Positions 1-15,603 are shown, numbered from the stretch's first letter. The stretch: 64,000 nucleotides of DNA from Halichondria panicea (GCF_963675165.1 NC_087387.1:999001-1063000); one strand, 5' to 3'. Program-made: numbers and translations. Notes: a model not told the origin generated them from the letters alone.

Positions 1-194
1 CATGTACCTTATATACAGAGAAACCTCTGACACATTTAAGCACACTAGTTGACAATGAACTGTCGTCCCCAAACTTACTTTTCTACACCAACTAAATATA
101 ATGCACTAAATTTAATGGACAATAAATTATCTACAAAGGGACAATATTAATGTCTTGAATAATAAAATGATAGGGCCAAGGTAGTTTGACTGAC

Positions 195-967
195 CTCGCC
201 TCTGCTCATAGTGTTGGGGTCACTGGTGGTCATGGCAACTGATAGCTCCTCCAGGTCATGCTCTGGGTACTCAGCCAGCTGTTGTATCCAGACACGGTCA
301 GGACTGTTCACCTGCAGTACTTGCAATGACATCGTTGACAATTGGTCTCCTTGTGTCGGACAATAATACCGTATCCATTGTAGGATCTTTGGGTGAAGGT
401 TCGTCTATAGTGGTGTCCATTGGATGTACTCTACTAGTGACCTCTGTGAACCTTGTCTCGGCAGCACAAGCACATGGCAATTTTCCAACCATACATTCGG
501 CCAAATACTGCAAAGAGTTGTCTTGCGTTGCTATGACTTCATCACTTTGCTGCCGTGTGGTGTCTTGTGATACAATAGTTTCGATCGTAATATTTTCAGG
601 GGGGGCTTGCATTTCTCTGGCTTCATCCTCTGGGGGGAGGGGCTGCTCTTGTACCTCAAATGTAGCTTGCTGTGCAATGAACGTGGCTTCTGCTGCTAAT
701 GCTTGAGACATCATCACCTGTTTGTTGAGCTCACAAACTAGGGACACTGGGCCGTGTAGAGGTCAAATGGTTCATCTTCAGAGCTTGGTTGGTCATGCAT
801 CAGTGGGTACCTCATCTTGCATTGAGATTGTCACTTTTAGTGAGGTTATTGAGATCTGATTGATAATGGAGTCTCGCAAGCAGTGGCTCTGCTCTCTCTG
901 CAGTTGTATAATGGGTCCATGCAACTGATGCAGCTTCAGATACAGAGTGTGCTAGGTACTTGTCCAT
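195..967 (-). pseudogene. Tudor-like gene copy 0 (partial, frameshifted)
   Basis: Start of a minus-strand gene whose 3' exons lie left of the window. The ATG is at 965-967 in an AAAATGG context, followed by an acidic, low-complexity N-terminal region and, near 195-410, an exon ending at an AG/GTCAGT donor (exon end 195). That exon carries a VNSPDRVWIQ-type segment like the first strand of an extended Tudor domain. The family assignment comes from the fuller copy at 42468-44626. This copy is broken: a 2-base insertion near 747 (GGGACACTGG where sister copies read GGGACTGG) and a second change near 820 shift the frame. An extra Gln codon also lies in the WIQQLAE segment. It lies directly downstream of T1 on the same strand and probably came along with it in the duplications. 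Confidence 0.45.
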
Positions 968-1129
968 TTTCACTTGTAATAATATGGTAAAGATCCTCAT
1001 AACACAATCACAAACCTAAAATAGGTGTAGCAGGCGAGTAAAGATCGTCAGTAGAGGTAACTGCTCTCAATCAAAAGTCAAATAGTGATTTATTACTGCC
1101 CACACACACAAAATAATTATAGATCTACA

Positions 1130-3313
1130 CTAAAAGATAACAACAGATCCGTCACTGCACGCATATACAAAACCATCAGTGTCCACAGTTACTCCAAAAA
1201 GATTAGTGATATGACCATTACCAAATGATGTGACAAACTGACAGTCTTTAGTGAACACTGACACACAACCGTTATAATAATCAACAATATAAAACCAGTG
1301 ACAAACAAAACCAGTGACACACACACCACGAGGGGTAGACAGATCTCCTTGTCCACTTCTTTTCTTTCCAATCGAGCGAATAAACCGACCATCCATAGTG
1401 AGCACTTGAACACGATGATTATAACAGTCAGTGACATACATCATTTGTTTATTGTCCACTGCAACATCCTCTGGGCAGTTAAAATGCTCATTACCAGTTC
1501 CCTCTGAACCAATCTGCTTGACTGGCTCCAGCTCTGTAGTCAACACTTGGACTCTGTGATTATTCTGATCGCACACAAACACTTGATCACCAGCGACTGC
1601 TATCCCTCGAGGGAAGTTGAGTTCTTTTGGACCACGTCCCTTCGTCCCAAACCTCTTCAGCAGATCTCCTCTTTTGTTGAACTTGTACACACAGTGTTTG
1701 CTACTATCACAGACATAGATGTTGTCCTCCTTGTCTACTGCCACACCAGAGATACCGACAAACCCATGCTTTGACTTGCTGATGCTTCGAATTTGTTTTC
1801 CTTTCTTGTCAAACACCAAAACATCACCGCTATAGTTAGTTACAATCAGTTCATCTGATGAGTTGAATGCCATATACCGAGGTTCGTTGATTCTTCTTAT
1901 CACTCTCACTGGTTTGTCCAGCTTGGTGGGGGGTATTTTGATGAACACAGAGAAGGGGCTTCCTGGGATGGGCTGGTCGTCCACTGAGATCAGGAGGTGG
2001 TGTCGACCACGTACCCTAGGGGTGTACTCAACACTGTACACTTCACCCCTCACAGGCACTGCTTGCAGTTGTTGGGTCGATTGATCAACTAGCGATTTCA
2101 GTACTGCTTGTGGTTTGCCTTGTTTTGAACTGATATAGACATTCAGCCTTGCATATTTGTCAACTTCAGCTGTTTTGATGCCGTTTCCTTTCACAATCGG
2201 CTTTCCTTCATGTACAATAATGTTGTTCTCGCACAACTTCTTGAGATCCTCACAAACAAACACTTTGACTCCAAAATCATCTTTCTCCACTGGATCAGGA
2301 TTGGCTGCTTCCTTCCCTCGCTTCACCACCTCGGCATCGATTCGACTCACCACCTGCTCTTGCATCGTAATCAGTTCTTCATCACTTGCATTCTCCAGTG
2401 TACACTCTACAAAGTCAATCAAACTCTGAGCAGTGCCCAGGGACAGGTCCAGACCCTTCTCTTGAACCGTCAGCTTCTCCATCCTTGAATCAGCCAAAGC
2501 AGAAGATTCTCGTAAAACACAGACTTTGCATCGATCGAGAATATCGTGTAGCTCCTGGAACTTGGCATTCACTTGTCTCTCTGTCAGTTCTTTCTGGGAC
2601 TGGATATTCTGTTTAGTTCCTTTCACTTGATTCACAGCGGTGCTCAGATCAGGCAGTAGGTTCTTGAGTGGGGAGAGGTGCTCCGTCAGCTTTTTGCGAG
2701 TTGCGGGGGCGGCTTTCTTTACAAATTCGTAATTGTGTCCAGCGTGTTCAATAACGATACAGTCTCGACAGATGAGCTTGTTGCAATCAAAACAGAAAAT
2801 CTTTTTCAGTTCTTCGTGATCTTCACATTTTGGGGGTGGTGGGCTTTCGAATGTTAGTTCTTTCACTCCGCCCTGTTTGAGCTCGTCCAGAGTGGAGATG
2901 GCATGTCCGGTAAATACTCTCAATCGTTTATGAGACTTCACACAATCTTCACAGATGAAATTGACACATTGTCGGCAGAATGCAGTGGCCTTTCCCCCAG
3001 AGCACATTTCACAAGTGGCCTCCAATTTTCCGTGGGCTTTCTCCATCCTCGAGTGGAGTGCTTTCATCCGGTTGATGAAGAACGCAGTGGGCAGTCTGTC
3101 AGGGTTGTTGTCTGGCAATAGAGTGGGCTCACGACAGTCGGGGCAGGGGAACGGCTGGTTGGGTCGGTAGCGACTGGAGAGTGTGAGGATGCATTGCTTG
3201 CAGTAGTAGTGACAACAAGGGAGCAGCTTTGGCTCCTGGTAGCGGTCATGACAGATGCCACAGGTCACCTCTTGCTTGAGATCAGCAACAACTGGATCAG
3301 GTCTTTCGGCCAT
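1130..3313 (-). CDS. TRIM-NHL protein T1 (RING, B-box, filamin, NHL)
   Basis: Single-exon 727-residue protein with the TRIM2/TRIM3/TRIM71 architecture. RING is C3HC4 at about residues 18-60 (CGIC, HYYCKQC, CPDC), B-box 1 about 101-140, B-box 2 about 163-193, coiled coil about 200-335, filamin/ABP280 repeat about 350-455 (GSPFSVF) and six NHL repeats about 468-727. RING TRIMs are E3 ubiquitin ligases, and NHL propellers of this family bind RNA or protein partners. The start is the MAERPDP methionine, conserved as MAEGPDP in sister copies. A minus-strand AATAAA lies at 1089-1094, about 36 bases past the stop. The filamin domain is class alpha (ISSKQGK). Blade-loop residues: YS (blade 1), QN (blade 3), CY (blade 4), YYNG (blade 5), SDG (blade 6). 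Blade 5 carries a short insertion next to GFVC that duplicates part of the repeat. T1 looks intact. Confidence 0.9.
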   Translation of the reverse strand: MAERPDPVVADLKQEVTCGICHDRYQEPKLLPCCHYYCKQCILTLSSRYRPNQPFPCPDCREPTLLPDNNPDRLPTAFFINRMKALHSRMEKAHGKLEATCEMCSGGKATAFCRQCVNFICEDCVKSHKRLRVFTGHAISTLDELKQGGVKELTFESPPPPKCEDHEELKKIFCFDCNKLICRDCIVIEHAGHNYEFVKKAAPATRKKLTEHLSPLKNLLPDLSTAVNQVKGTKQNIQSQKELTERQVNAKFQELHDILDRCKVCVLRESSALADSRMEKLTVQEKGLDLSLGTAQSLIDFVECTLENASDEELITMQEQVVSRIDAEVVKRGKEAANPDPVEKDDFGVKVFVCEDLKKLCENNIIVHEGKPIVKGNGIKTAEVDKYARLNVYISSKQGKPQAVLKSLVDQSTQQLQAVPVRGEVYSVEYTPRVRGRHHLLISVDDQPIPGSPFSVFIKIPPTKLDKPVRVIRRINEPRYMAFNSSDELIVTNYSGDVLVFDKKGKQIRSISKSKHGFVGISGVAVDKEDNIYVCDSSKHCVYKFNKRGDLLKRFGTKGRGPKELNFPRGIAVAGDQVFVCDQNNHRVQVLTTELEPVKQIGSEGTGNEHFNCPEDVAVDNKQMMYVTDCYNHRVQVLTMDGRFIRSIGKKRSGQGDLSTPRGVCVTGFVCHWFYIVDYYNGCVSVFTKDCQFVTSFGNGHITNLFGVTVDTDGFVYACSDGSVVIF

Positions 3314-4012
3314 CGTTAGTTAAGATCTGGGGAATGCATTTGTACAACATTTATAAAAGCATGAAACTATTCTAATATAAAAATTAAATAGCAACTTCGC
3401 TAGAAATTGAGTATACAAGAATGTTGAATCTGTGAATAATAGTTTGCACTAAGTGATCAATTAGGTCAAGCTAAGCTAGACCTCTGCAGCTAGTTGAAAA
3501 AATGGGTACCTGAAAAAACTTACCTACTATTTATAAGAACTTCCTAGATCCAATTTCAACAATTACAAGCCTTTAATTAATTAGTTTTGCATGTACCTTG
3601 TACTGGTACATGCTACGCCCATTACACAATGTTATAAATCTGACCAGATACGCCCACTTTTTTGTTTCAACACTGGCCCACACTTTCTTTCAATATGAAA
3701 GTACATGTACATGTATGTACAACAATTCTACACAACTTGGTAGCAACATTGATATCTCCCTGAGCACTGGGCATGAGATGCCTTGATCCCAGGCCACACT
3801 GAAGATGGAGGCCTTGTAGGAGGCTAGGGATGCTTCTATTAAAAGCTGTCTTGGTATCTTTCAATTTAAAATTATAATTATCAGCGTACTAGGTACACAA
3901 ATATTGAGGAATGCATAATTATAAGTATGTGTTCAATACATGTACATGTATATAACTGGTAAAAATGTTTGCCAAGTTTATAAGTCGTTGAACAAAATAA
4001 TGTTCGATGTGT
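3314..4012. other. TRIM-MCM6 intergenic spacer, unit 1
   Basis: No gene is seen here. This spacer recurs nearly base for base upstream of T3 (18162-18860), T4 (24428-25095), T8 (46946-47638), T9 (53836-54537) and T10 (62653-63511). It holds the 5' leader of the TRIM gene, short TACATGTA palindromes near 3700 and 3940, and the 3' flank of MCM6. Small differences between units, such as presence or absence of a TTAATTAATTAG stretch near 3575, group units 1, 2 and 5 against units 3 and 4. Confidence 0.6.
3350..3358 (-). promoter_or_regulatory. TATA-like block upstream of T1
   Basis: On the minus strand the sequence reads TTTTATAAA about 40 bases before the T1 ATG, inside a conserved leader. The same block precedes T3, T4, T5, T8, T9 and T10. 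It is absent before T2, T6 and T7, whose leaders are shortened. It would give a very short 5' UTR, so it may instead be incidental AT-rich sequence. Confidence 0.25.
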
Positions 4013-8365
<4,353 letters not shown>

Positions 8366-8914
8366 CTGTGTGTACAAATATGAATGAGTAACACCAGGAG
8401 CGGCACTCCTGTTAACAAGTTGAATGTGCAGTAAATGTGGAGTCTAATGAACTTACACATGCTCACTCTACTTCAACATGTGCTACACTATGTTCTAAGA
8501 CCGCAGACATCTCATCACACATGTGTTTACACGTAGTACATGTACACTGTGTATAATAATATCACTATAGATGCATACACTAACTAAATTAAGACATAAA
8601 ATGGTAGCTTAACTGATGCACATATACTCAAAGCAACATGTAACTCTGTTGTCTCCCACACCTATGTACCTTATATACAGAGAAACCTCTGATGCATTTA
8701 AGCACACTAGTTGACAGTTGACAATGCACTGTCCCCAAATTTACTTTTCTAACTGACTAAATACAATAACTCTTCTGCCTCCCATACCCATGTATATACC
8801 TTATATACAGAGAAACCTTTTATACATTAATTTTAAGCACACTAGTTGACAATGCACTGTCGCCAAATTTACTTTTCTACACCAACTACAATGCATGGAC
8901 AATAAATTATCTAC
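8366..8914. other. Fused MCM6/Tudor intronic sequence, junction type 1
   Basis: No coding sequence is seen. The left part matches the MCM6 intron that follows exon 8107-8365 (compare 58965-59230). From about 8620 the sequence switches to Tudor-gene intron (ACTCAAAGCAACATG, as at 43577-43592). A stretch containing CTTATATACAGAGAAACC is then repeated in tandem (about 8665 and 8799). The same fusion point is found at about 29612. Confidence 0.6.
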
Positions 8915-8919
8915 AAAGG

Positions 8920-9197
8920 CAGTGGCGTAGGAAGTGGGGTGGCTCCAGGGGCTAGAGCCACCCCTTGTTGGAGAGCAATGTTTAGCTTCAACTGTTGAGC
9001 TAGCTATTAAACTGTAAATTACGTGATTACTTCAATGATGGGTTAGGTTGCAAAAGTCTAAAGTACAAAGTGATAGATCTACCACAGAGATAATGATTGA
9101 TCTACGAGCCTAGTCTCGAATTCAAGAATACGAAGTTGGGGAGGGCGTGGCCAGACTACTATGAGCCCCCCTTGCAAAAAATCTTCCTACGCCACTG
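8920..9197. mobile_element. MITE-like element A, copy 1 (278 bp)
   Basis: Perfect 15-base terminal inverted repeats (CAGTGGCGTAGGAAG at 8920-8934, its complement at 9183-9197) are flanked by a 5-base direct repeat AAAGG (8915-8919 and 9198-9202). The empty site CTACAAAGGGAC survives at 43746-43757 and near 136. No coding capacity. The termini resemble non-autonomous hAT-type elements, but the superfamily is not proven. Confidence 0.8.
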
Positions 9198-9263
9198 AAA
9201 GGGAAAAATATTAATGTCTTAAATAATAAAAATTAATGATAAGGCCAGGGTAGTTTGACTGAC

Positions 9264-10010
9264 CTCGCCTCTGCTCACAGTCACTGGTGGTCACAGCAAT
9301 TGATAGCGCCTCCAGGTCATGCTCTGGGTACTCAGCCAGCTGTATCCAGACACGGTCAGGACTGTTCACCTGCAGTACTTGCAATAACATTGTTGACAAT
9401 TGGTCTCCTTGTGTCAGACAATAATAGTGTATCCATTGTAGGCTCTTTTGGTGAAGCTTTGTCTATAGTGGTGTCCATTGGATGTGCTCTACTGGTGACC
9501 TCTGTGAACCTTGTCTTGGCAGCACAAGCACACGGCAATTTTCCAACCATATATTCGGCCAAATACTGCAGAGAGTTGTCTTGCGTTGCTATGACTTCAT
9601 CACTTTGCTGTCGTGTGGTGTTTTGTGATACAATAGTTTCTATCGTAATATTTTCAGGGGGACTTGCATTTCTCTGGCTTTATCCTCTGGGGGGAGGGGC
9701 TGCTCTTGTACCTCAAATGTAGCTTGCTGTGTAATGAACGTGGCTTCTGCTGCTAATGCTTGAGACATCATCACCTGGTTGTTGAGCTTACAAACTAGGG
9801 ACTGGGCCGTGTAGAGGTCAAATGTCACATCTTCAGAGCTTGGCCGGCCATCAGTGAGCCTTGGGTACTTCATCTTGTTTATTGAGATTGTGAGGTTATT
9901 GAGATCTGATTGATAGTGGAGTCTCACAAGCAGTGGCTCTGCTCTCTCTGTAGTTGTATAATGGGTCCATGCAACTGATGAAACTTCAGATACAGAGCTG
10001 AGAGCTAGCT
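9264..10010 (-). pseudogene. Tudor-like gene copy 1 (decayed)
   Basis: Minus-strand copy of the Tudor-like gene. Exon end and donor are at 9264 (AG/GTCAGT). The acidic N-terminal region is split into pieces (about 9356-9562 and 9640-9927) by single-base changes, including one in the G run near 9658. The start region (MDKYLAH in sister copies) is replaced by unrelated sequence near 9990-10030, so no initiation codon remains. 3' exons are absent, and the intron is interrupted by MITE A at 8920-9197 before it fuses with MCM6 copy 1. Confidence 0.45.
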
Positions 10011-10239
10011 ATAGAGTGTGCCTTGCCTTGTAAATTAGCTAAAATGAGATGGTAAAGATCGTCATAACACAATCACAAACGATCTTTCCCAAATTAGGCA
10101 GCTTTTTTTGGGCGAGTAAAGATCGTCAGTAGAGCTAACTGTTTCTCAATCAAAAGTCAAGATAATTATAACACCAAGAGTTCCTCAACCAAAACACAGA
10201 TTTTCCATTTACTGCCCACACACACAAAATAATAATACA

Positions 10240-12438
10240 CTAAAAGATAACAACAGATCCGGCACTGCGCACATACACAAAACCATCACTGTCCACAGCT
10301 ACTCCATAAAGATCAGTGATATGACCATTACCAAATGATGTGACAAACTGACCGTCTTTAGTGAACACTGACACACGCTTGTTAGCATCGTCAGCAACAT
10401 AAACAAAACCAGTGACACACACACCATAAGGGCGAGACAGATCTCCTTGTCCATTTCCTTTCTTTCCAATCGAGCGAATAAACCGACCATCCATAGTGAG
10501 CACTTGAACACGATGATTATAACAGTCAATGACATACACCATTTGTTCATTGTCCACTGCAACATCCTTTGGGTAGTTAAAATGTCCATTACCAGTTCTG
10601 TATGAACCAATCTGCTTGACTGGCTCCAGCTCTGTTGTCAACACTTGGACTCTGTGATTCCTTTCATCGCACACAAACACTTGATCACCAGCGACTGCTA
10701 TCCCTCGAGGGAAGTCGAGTTCTTTTGGACCACGTCCATTCGTCCCAAACCTCTTCAGCAGATCTCCTCTTTTGTTGAACTTGTACACACAGTGTTTGCT
10801 ACTATCACAGACATAGATGTTGTCCTCCTTGTCTACTGCCACACCAGAGATACCGACAAACCCATGCTTTGATTTGCTGATGCTTCGAATTTGTTTTCCT
10901 TTCTTATCAAACACCAAAACATCACCGCTACAGTCAGTTACAATCAGTTCTTCTGATGAGTTGAATACCATATATTGAGGGTGGTTGATTCCTCTTATCA
11001 CCCTCACTGGTTTGTCTAGCTTGGTGGGGGGTATTTTGATGAACACAGAGAAGGGGCTTCCTGGAATAGGCTGTTCGTCCACTGAGATCAGGAGGTGGTG
11101 TCGACCACGTACCTTAGGGGTGTACTCAACGCTGTACACTCCACCCCTCACAGGCACTGCTTGCAATTGTTGGGATGTATCATCAACTAGCGATCTTAGA
11201 GTCAATTTAGTTTTTGAAGAAAATTGTTGTGGCTGGTGTGTATTGATTGAAAAGCAAGCAGGTTTATCGATTTCAGCATTTTTAGCTCCATCTCCTTCCA
11301 CAGTGCACTTCGTTGGATCAACTTTAGTACCATTATACACAAAAACGTTGTTCTCACACAACTTCTTGAGATCCTCACAAACAAACACTTCGACTCCAAA
11401 ATCATCTTTCTCCACTGGATCAGGATTGGCTGCTTCCTTCCCTCGCTTCACCACCTCGGCATCGATTCGACTCACCACCTGCTCTTGCATCGTAATCAGT
11501 TCTTCATCACTTGCATTCTCCAGCGTACGCTCTACAAAGTCAATCAAACTCTGAGCAGTGCCCAGGGACAGGTCCAGACCCTTCTCTTGAACCGTCAACT
11601 TCTCCATCCTTGAATCAGCCAAAGCAGAAGATTCTCGTAAAACACGGACTTTGCATCGATCGAGAATATCGTGTAGCTCCTGGAACTTGGCATTCACTTG
11701 TCTCTCTGTCAGTTCTTTCTGGGCCTGGATCTTCTGTTTAGTTCCTTTCACTTGATTCACAGCGGTGCTTAGATCAGGCAGTAGGTTCTTGAGTGGGGAG
11801 AGGTGCTCCGTCAGCTTTTTGCGAGTTGCGGGGGCGGCTTTCTTTACAAATTCGTAATTGTGTCCAGCGTGTTCAATAACGATACAGTCTCGACAGATGA
11901 GCTTGTTGCAATCGAAACAGAAAATCTTTTTTAGTTCCTCGTGATCCTCGCATTTTGGGGGTGGTGGGCTTTCGAATGTTAGTTCTTTCACTCCGCCCTG
12001 TTTGAGGTCGTCCAGAGTGGAGATGGCATGTCCGGCAAATACTCTCAATCGTTTATGACACTTCACACAATCTTCACAGATGAAATTAACACATTGTCGG
12101 CAGAATGCAGTAGCCTTTCCCCCAGAGCACATTTCACAGGTGGTCTCCAACTTGCCGTGGGCTTTCTCCATCTTCGAGTGGAGTGCTTTCATCCGGTTGA
12201 TGAAGAACGCAGTGGGCAGTCTGTCTGGGTTGTTGTCTGGCAATAGAGTCGGCTCACGACAGTCGGGGCAGGGGAACGGTTGGTTTGGTCGGTAGCGACT
12301 GGAGAGTGTGAGGATGCATTGCTTGCAGTAGTAGTGACAACAAGGGAGCAGCTTTGGCTCCTGGTAGTGGTCATGACAGATGCCACAGGTCACCTCTTGC
12401 TCGAGATCAGCAACAACTGGATCAGGTCCTTCGGCCAT
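10240..12438 (-). CDS. TRIM-NHL protein T2
   Basis: Intact intronless TRIM-NHL protein of about 732 residues from the MAEGPDP start at 12436-12438. An in-frame upstream Met at 12477 would add 13 residues not shared by sister genes, so I prefer the inner start. The RING, two B-boxes, coiled coil, filamin and six NHL repeats are complete. The filamin first half is class beta (SINTHQP, preceded by VEGDGAKNAEIDK), unlike T1, although RING and coiled coil are almost identical. Blade-loop residues: CS (blade 1), ER (blade 3), CY (blade 4), DDANK (blade 5), SAG (blade 6). The upstream flank is the plus-strand fragment region rather than MCM6, and the TATA-like leader block is missing. Confidence 0.9.
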   Translation of the reverse strand: MAEGPDPVVADLEQEVTCGICHDHYQEPKLLPCCHYYCKQCILTLSSRYRPNQPFPCPDCREPTLLPDNNPDRLPTAFFINRMKALHSKMEKAHGKLETTCEMCSGGKATAFCRQCVNFICEDCVKCHKRLRVFAGHAISTLDDLKQGGVKELTFESPPPPKCEDHEELKKIFCFDCNKLICRDCIVIEHAGHNYEFVKKAAPATRKKLTEHLSPLKNLLPDLSTAVNQVKGTKQKIQAQKELTERQVNAKFQELHDILDRCKVRVLRESSALADSRMEKLTVQEKGLDLSLGTAQSLIDFVERTLENASDEELITMQEQVVSRIDAEVVKRGKEAANPDPVEKDDFGVEVFVCEDLKKLCENNVFVYNGTKVDPTKCTVEGDGAKNAEIDKPACFSINTHQPQQFSSKTKLTLRSLVDDTSQQLQAVPVRGGVYSVEYTPKVRGRHHLLISVDEQPIPGSPFSVFIKIPPTKLDKPVRVIRGINHPQYMVFNSSEELIVTDCSGDVLVFDKKGKQIRSISKSKHGFVGISGVAVDKEDNIYVCDSSKHCVYKFNKRGDLLKRFGTNGRGPKELDFPRGIAVAGDQVFVCDERNHRVQVLTTELEPVKQIGSYRTGNGHFNYPKDVAVDNEQMVYVIDCYNHRVQVLTMDGRFIRSIGKKGNGQGDLSRPYGVCVTGFVYVADDANKRVSVFTKDGQFVTSFGNGHITDLYGVAVDSDGFVYVRSAGSVVIF

Positions 12439-12980
12439 CGTTAGTTCAGATCTGGGGATATGCATTTGTAAAATCATGAAACTATTCTGTTTAATATAAT
12501 AACAGCATAGTATGTTAAATCTGTGAATAATAGTTCATTAGGTCAATTCAAGCTAAACTAGACCTCTTGAAAAAACTTACCTTAACTGTTTATCAGAAGT
12601 TCCTTTCAGTGCAGCCTATAATATAGATATATATATATAAATTATTATATATAGCCGGCCAGAAGTAGATATTGTTTTGCATGTACCTTGTACTGGTACT
12701 TGCTACTCCCGTTACATAATGTATAAATCTGACCAGATACACCCACTTTGTTTCAACACCCACACTTTTCTTCAAGGCAGTGAAGCAGTGAAGCCAACTG
12801 ATGTGAAGTTAGTGAATAAAATACAAATGCATGACCACTGTCCTTGAAATAATGATTCTAGGATCTATGTGCATCTAGTAGATCTTTATGAATACGAAAA
12901 AAGTGTTCAAGATGCTCACAAAATAGTGAGTGCCTTTCCCTTTCCATCACAATTCCTGCCACTTGTAGCTGGTACTATTT
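12439..12980. other. T2 upstream flank
   Basis: No gene found. It has short AT-rich runs (ATATATATAT near 12625) and the shared CATGTACCTTGTACTGGTAC motif near 12679. The flank matches 33311-33800 upstream of T5, showing that T2 and T5 share their 5' flank. Confidence 0.5.
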
Positions 12981-13821
12981 ATGCCTCGAGGCGTAGCCGC
13001 ACGAGGGATACGGTAAAGCTGTCTGTGTGTGTGTCTGTCTGTCTGTCTGTGTGTGTGTGTGTGTATTCCAGCTATAACTGCTCAACGGTTGCAATGCGAC
13101 GAAAACTAACAGCTTCTATAGGCTTCTAGCCACGTTCTCTTGGATTTTGATTCGTGGATTAGCAAACTAAAGCTTCTTTCTCGAGTTATGGCTAGTTTGA
13201 CTCACATTGAAGGCTGTTGCAGTCTCTTCAGAATCTTTCATAGCATCATCTGTCCGCACAAACTTTCTATTCAACATATGAGTTAGCCTTGCACTAAAGC
13301 GTTAGCTTTTTGTTAGCTACAATACTCAGAAAATATCTGTTAAAACAGCTAGCTAGCAGTAGACATTTGTGAAATTGATCTCTTTGGACACACCCTTTAA
13401 TTATTCCTGTGGATGTAATGCGCATGCGCGCTCATTCCCCATGTGTGATATCCAAGATCCAGATCCAGATTCTCCTAGCAGAATCATCTTTGTCTTGAGG
13501 GCCTGGTAAGCCACAAAACACTACCATATAACAATATAGATAACAATATGCATGTACACAGGTCTTTTCTTCTTAGATATTATATACACTGAACTACAGA
13601 TCCTGGAAGAATCAATTTTCTTCTTTCTTGAGGTCCTGGTAAGCCACATAATACAATAAATAACAACAATAGATGCATGTAAATAAGTCTTTTCTTCTCA
13701 GTGACTTTATATAGATAAGCTAACTTTAATATAAAATTCATTATAGATAACACTCTAATACTTTTGAGCGAAAGCAAAAACATGGCGAGAGGCATTAGCA
13801 CAGCGCCAGCTTGAACACTAG
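12981..13821. repeat. 841-bp insertion unique to the T2-T3 spacer
   Basis: Aligned with the sister spacer near 33793, where GGTACTATTT runs straight into GCACTA, this copy carries about 841 extra bases. They begin with a GCCTCGAGGC palindrome and a (TG/CTG)n microsatellite at 13021-13064. They also contain a degenerate tandem duplication: about 13485-13585 and 13607-13710 share CCTGGTAAGCCACA and TCTTTTCTTCT. No ORF of interest and no clear terminal repeats. Confidence 0.55.
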
Positions 13822-13860
13822 TTGCACTAGTAATATTGCAGAGACTGTATATGGTACAGA

Positions 13861-13862
13861 CT

Positions 13863-13904
<42 letters not shown>
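13861..13904 (+). repeat. C-run plus (CT)n microsatellite
   Basis: A C run followed by about 15 CT units directly before a CAG acceptor-like site (exon-like block 13911-13949). The counterpart in the T5-T6 spacer is at 33846-33886. Confidence 0.85.
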
Positions 13905-13908
<4 letters not shown>

Positions 13909-13910
13909 AG

Positions 13911-15410
13911 CTCAGTGCCTCTCTGGTGGCAACAATTACTACCCACAACGTAAGTATCTTTAGGGCTATAATTTGGGTTTGATTCAACTGTTTAATGATT
14001 TTCTGATAGCTCAAAGTTACTTCTTTCAGATGGCATAATTGGTAATTTCCAAGGCCGTTTTGACAAAAAAGCGTGGGCTATAGGTGGATTAAAAGTGCAA
14101 AATAGTCTCCATAAACACAATGTTATTATCATCTTAAAGTGTACTCTCTAAGCTTACAGAAAAAATCAATTGATTGGACCAACGGTACGCAAGTTATAGA
14201 GTCCCCTTAGTGATTTTCCAAGTGGTTCTGCAATGTTATTGTGCACATTCATGTATCTCTATTGTATAACAATGTAATTGCACTGGGTGGTTGGATTGAA
14301 GTGGTTAATCACATTTCTCTCCCATTCACTGTGTGCATGCAAAATAATTGTTTGTGGAAAGTAGTAATAATTATATGGCTAGTATTTGCAAATTGCATTA
14401 ACAATCTCCAGCTATAGATCTAGAATTGAGTGTGTGTGTTCCTTCCCTATAGGAAGACAACAGGCACTCACTGCACACCATCTACTCCCTCGACCACAGT
14501 CCACAAGAGGAAACATTTATCAACAGCTCCTACGTCAGCATAGACCACTCCTCCCCCATCCAGCACACCTTCACCTTCACCAACGCCCCACCCTTACACC
14601 AGATCCAACAAACCACAAGAGATGATATTCGATTATGATATATACGGTCGACACTATATCCTCCCTCAACCCACCACCAAAGCTAGCACAGTGACAGAGA
14701 GTATTGATAGAGAGACTGCGAGGGAGCCACCGTCTAATGGAGGGGCAAATAGAAGAGGATCATTTGAAAAGATGATGATGATTGATCGTCAGTCATTTTC
14801 CACCGAGGGAGACAGCTCAGTTTGAATAGACGGGCAGAATCACAAGACAATTTACTTAGCGATGATGAGGAATGGTCCTGAATGATACCCTTGAGCCTGG
14901 CGTCATGGATACGCTGTCAGAGGGTGCTCCTTGACTTCCCGGCAAAGCATTGCACAGAAAAGCAAGGTACCATGCAGTGGGTGTGATTGTGTTGTGACAA
15001 CAGTAATCATATTCACCGGCCTCTGCAATTTACCATTGTTGATGTACAACTGTACATAATTATTATTGTGTTAATGTACTTCGTGGGCGTATTTTCCCCG
15101 AGTAAGTATTATGTGGAGCTTACCCTTCATTTGTATTTGTAGATAGACTATTGCTTTATAACTGTCACTGACTCCTACCCCCCACATGCACACACTGCCC
15201 CCCCCACACGCACAGAGCGCACCAGCTGCCAACTCCCAATCTGAAGAAGAGGATATCTATACGCTAGCAATCAGCACACTCGACTTGGTGCCCATGGAAA
15301 CACTGGTCAGAGATGGGAGTCGTACTGGCAGACACAGACACGTACTGCTCAAGTCACCATACCACTACAGCAGCACAACACTCTCAACTAAGACTGGAAG
15401 AATGCACTGA
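13911..15410 (+). pseudogene. Unidentified plus-strand gene fragment, copy a
   Basis: Three exon-like blocks on the plus strand. 13911-13949 lies between a CT-rich CAG acceptor and a GTAAGTAT donor. A block from 14453 follows a CTATAG acceptor and encodes LHTIYSLDHSPQEETF-type sequence. A block from 15226 follows a C-rich CAG acceptor and encodes SQSEEEDIYTL. I do not recognise the family. Relative to copies b and c, 13 bases are missing at the start of the second block, and the frame shifts before the TESIDRETAREP segment. Copies also exist at 33891-35410 and 38259-39480, always between a TRIM 5' end and the next TRIM 3' end and on the opposite strand. It is probably a decayed gene end. Confidence 0.35.
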
Positions 15411-15603
15411 CTGTCACAGTTTGACTCACATGATAAATAAATGATCATCATAATGATAAATTATATTCAAGTCTAATTTTTGCACATTGTGAACTTCATA
15501 AAATGTTCAATCAAAACATTACCTAGATGATAGTGTAACACACTCACTACTGCACACACACAAATATTGTACATTATAAGAAAACCAAAAACCCATTTGT
15601 AGA

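Noticed and set aside
9255-9722. 155-residue plus-strand ORF
   Set aside because: Antisense shadow of the Tudor-like acidic exon. Not preserved in other copies.
11985-12386. Plus- and minus-strand ORFs of 65-76 residues inside every TRIM gene
   Set aside because: Frame shadows of the RING and B-box coding sequence; they recur only because the gene is duplicated.
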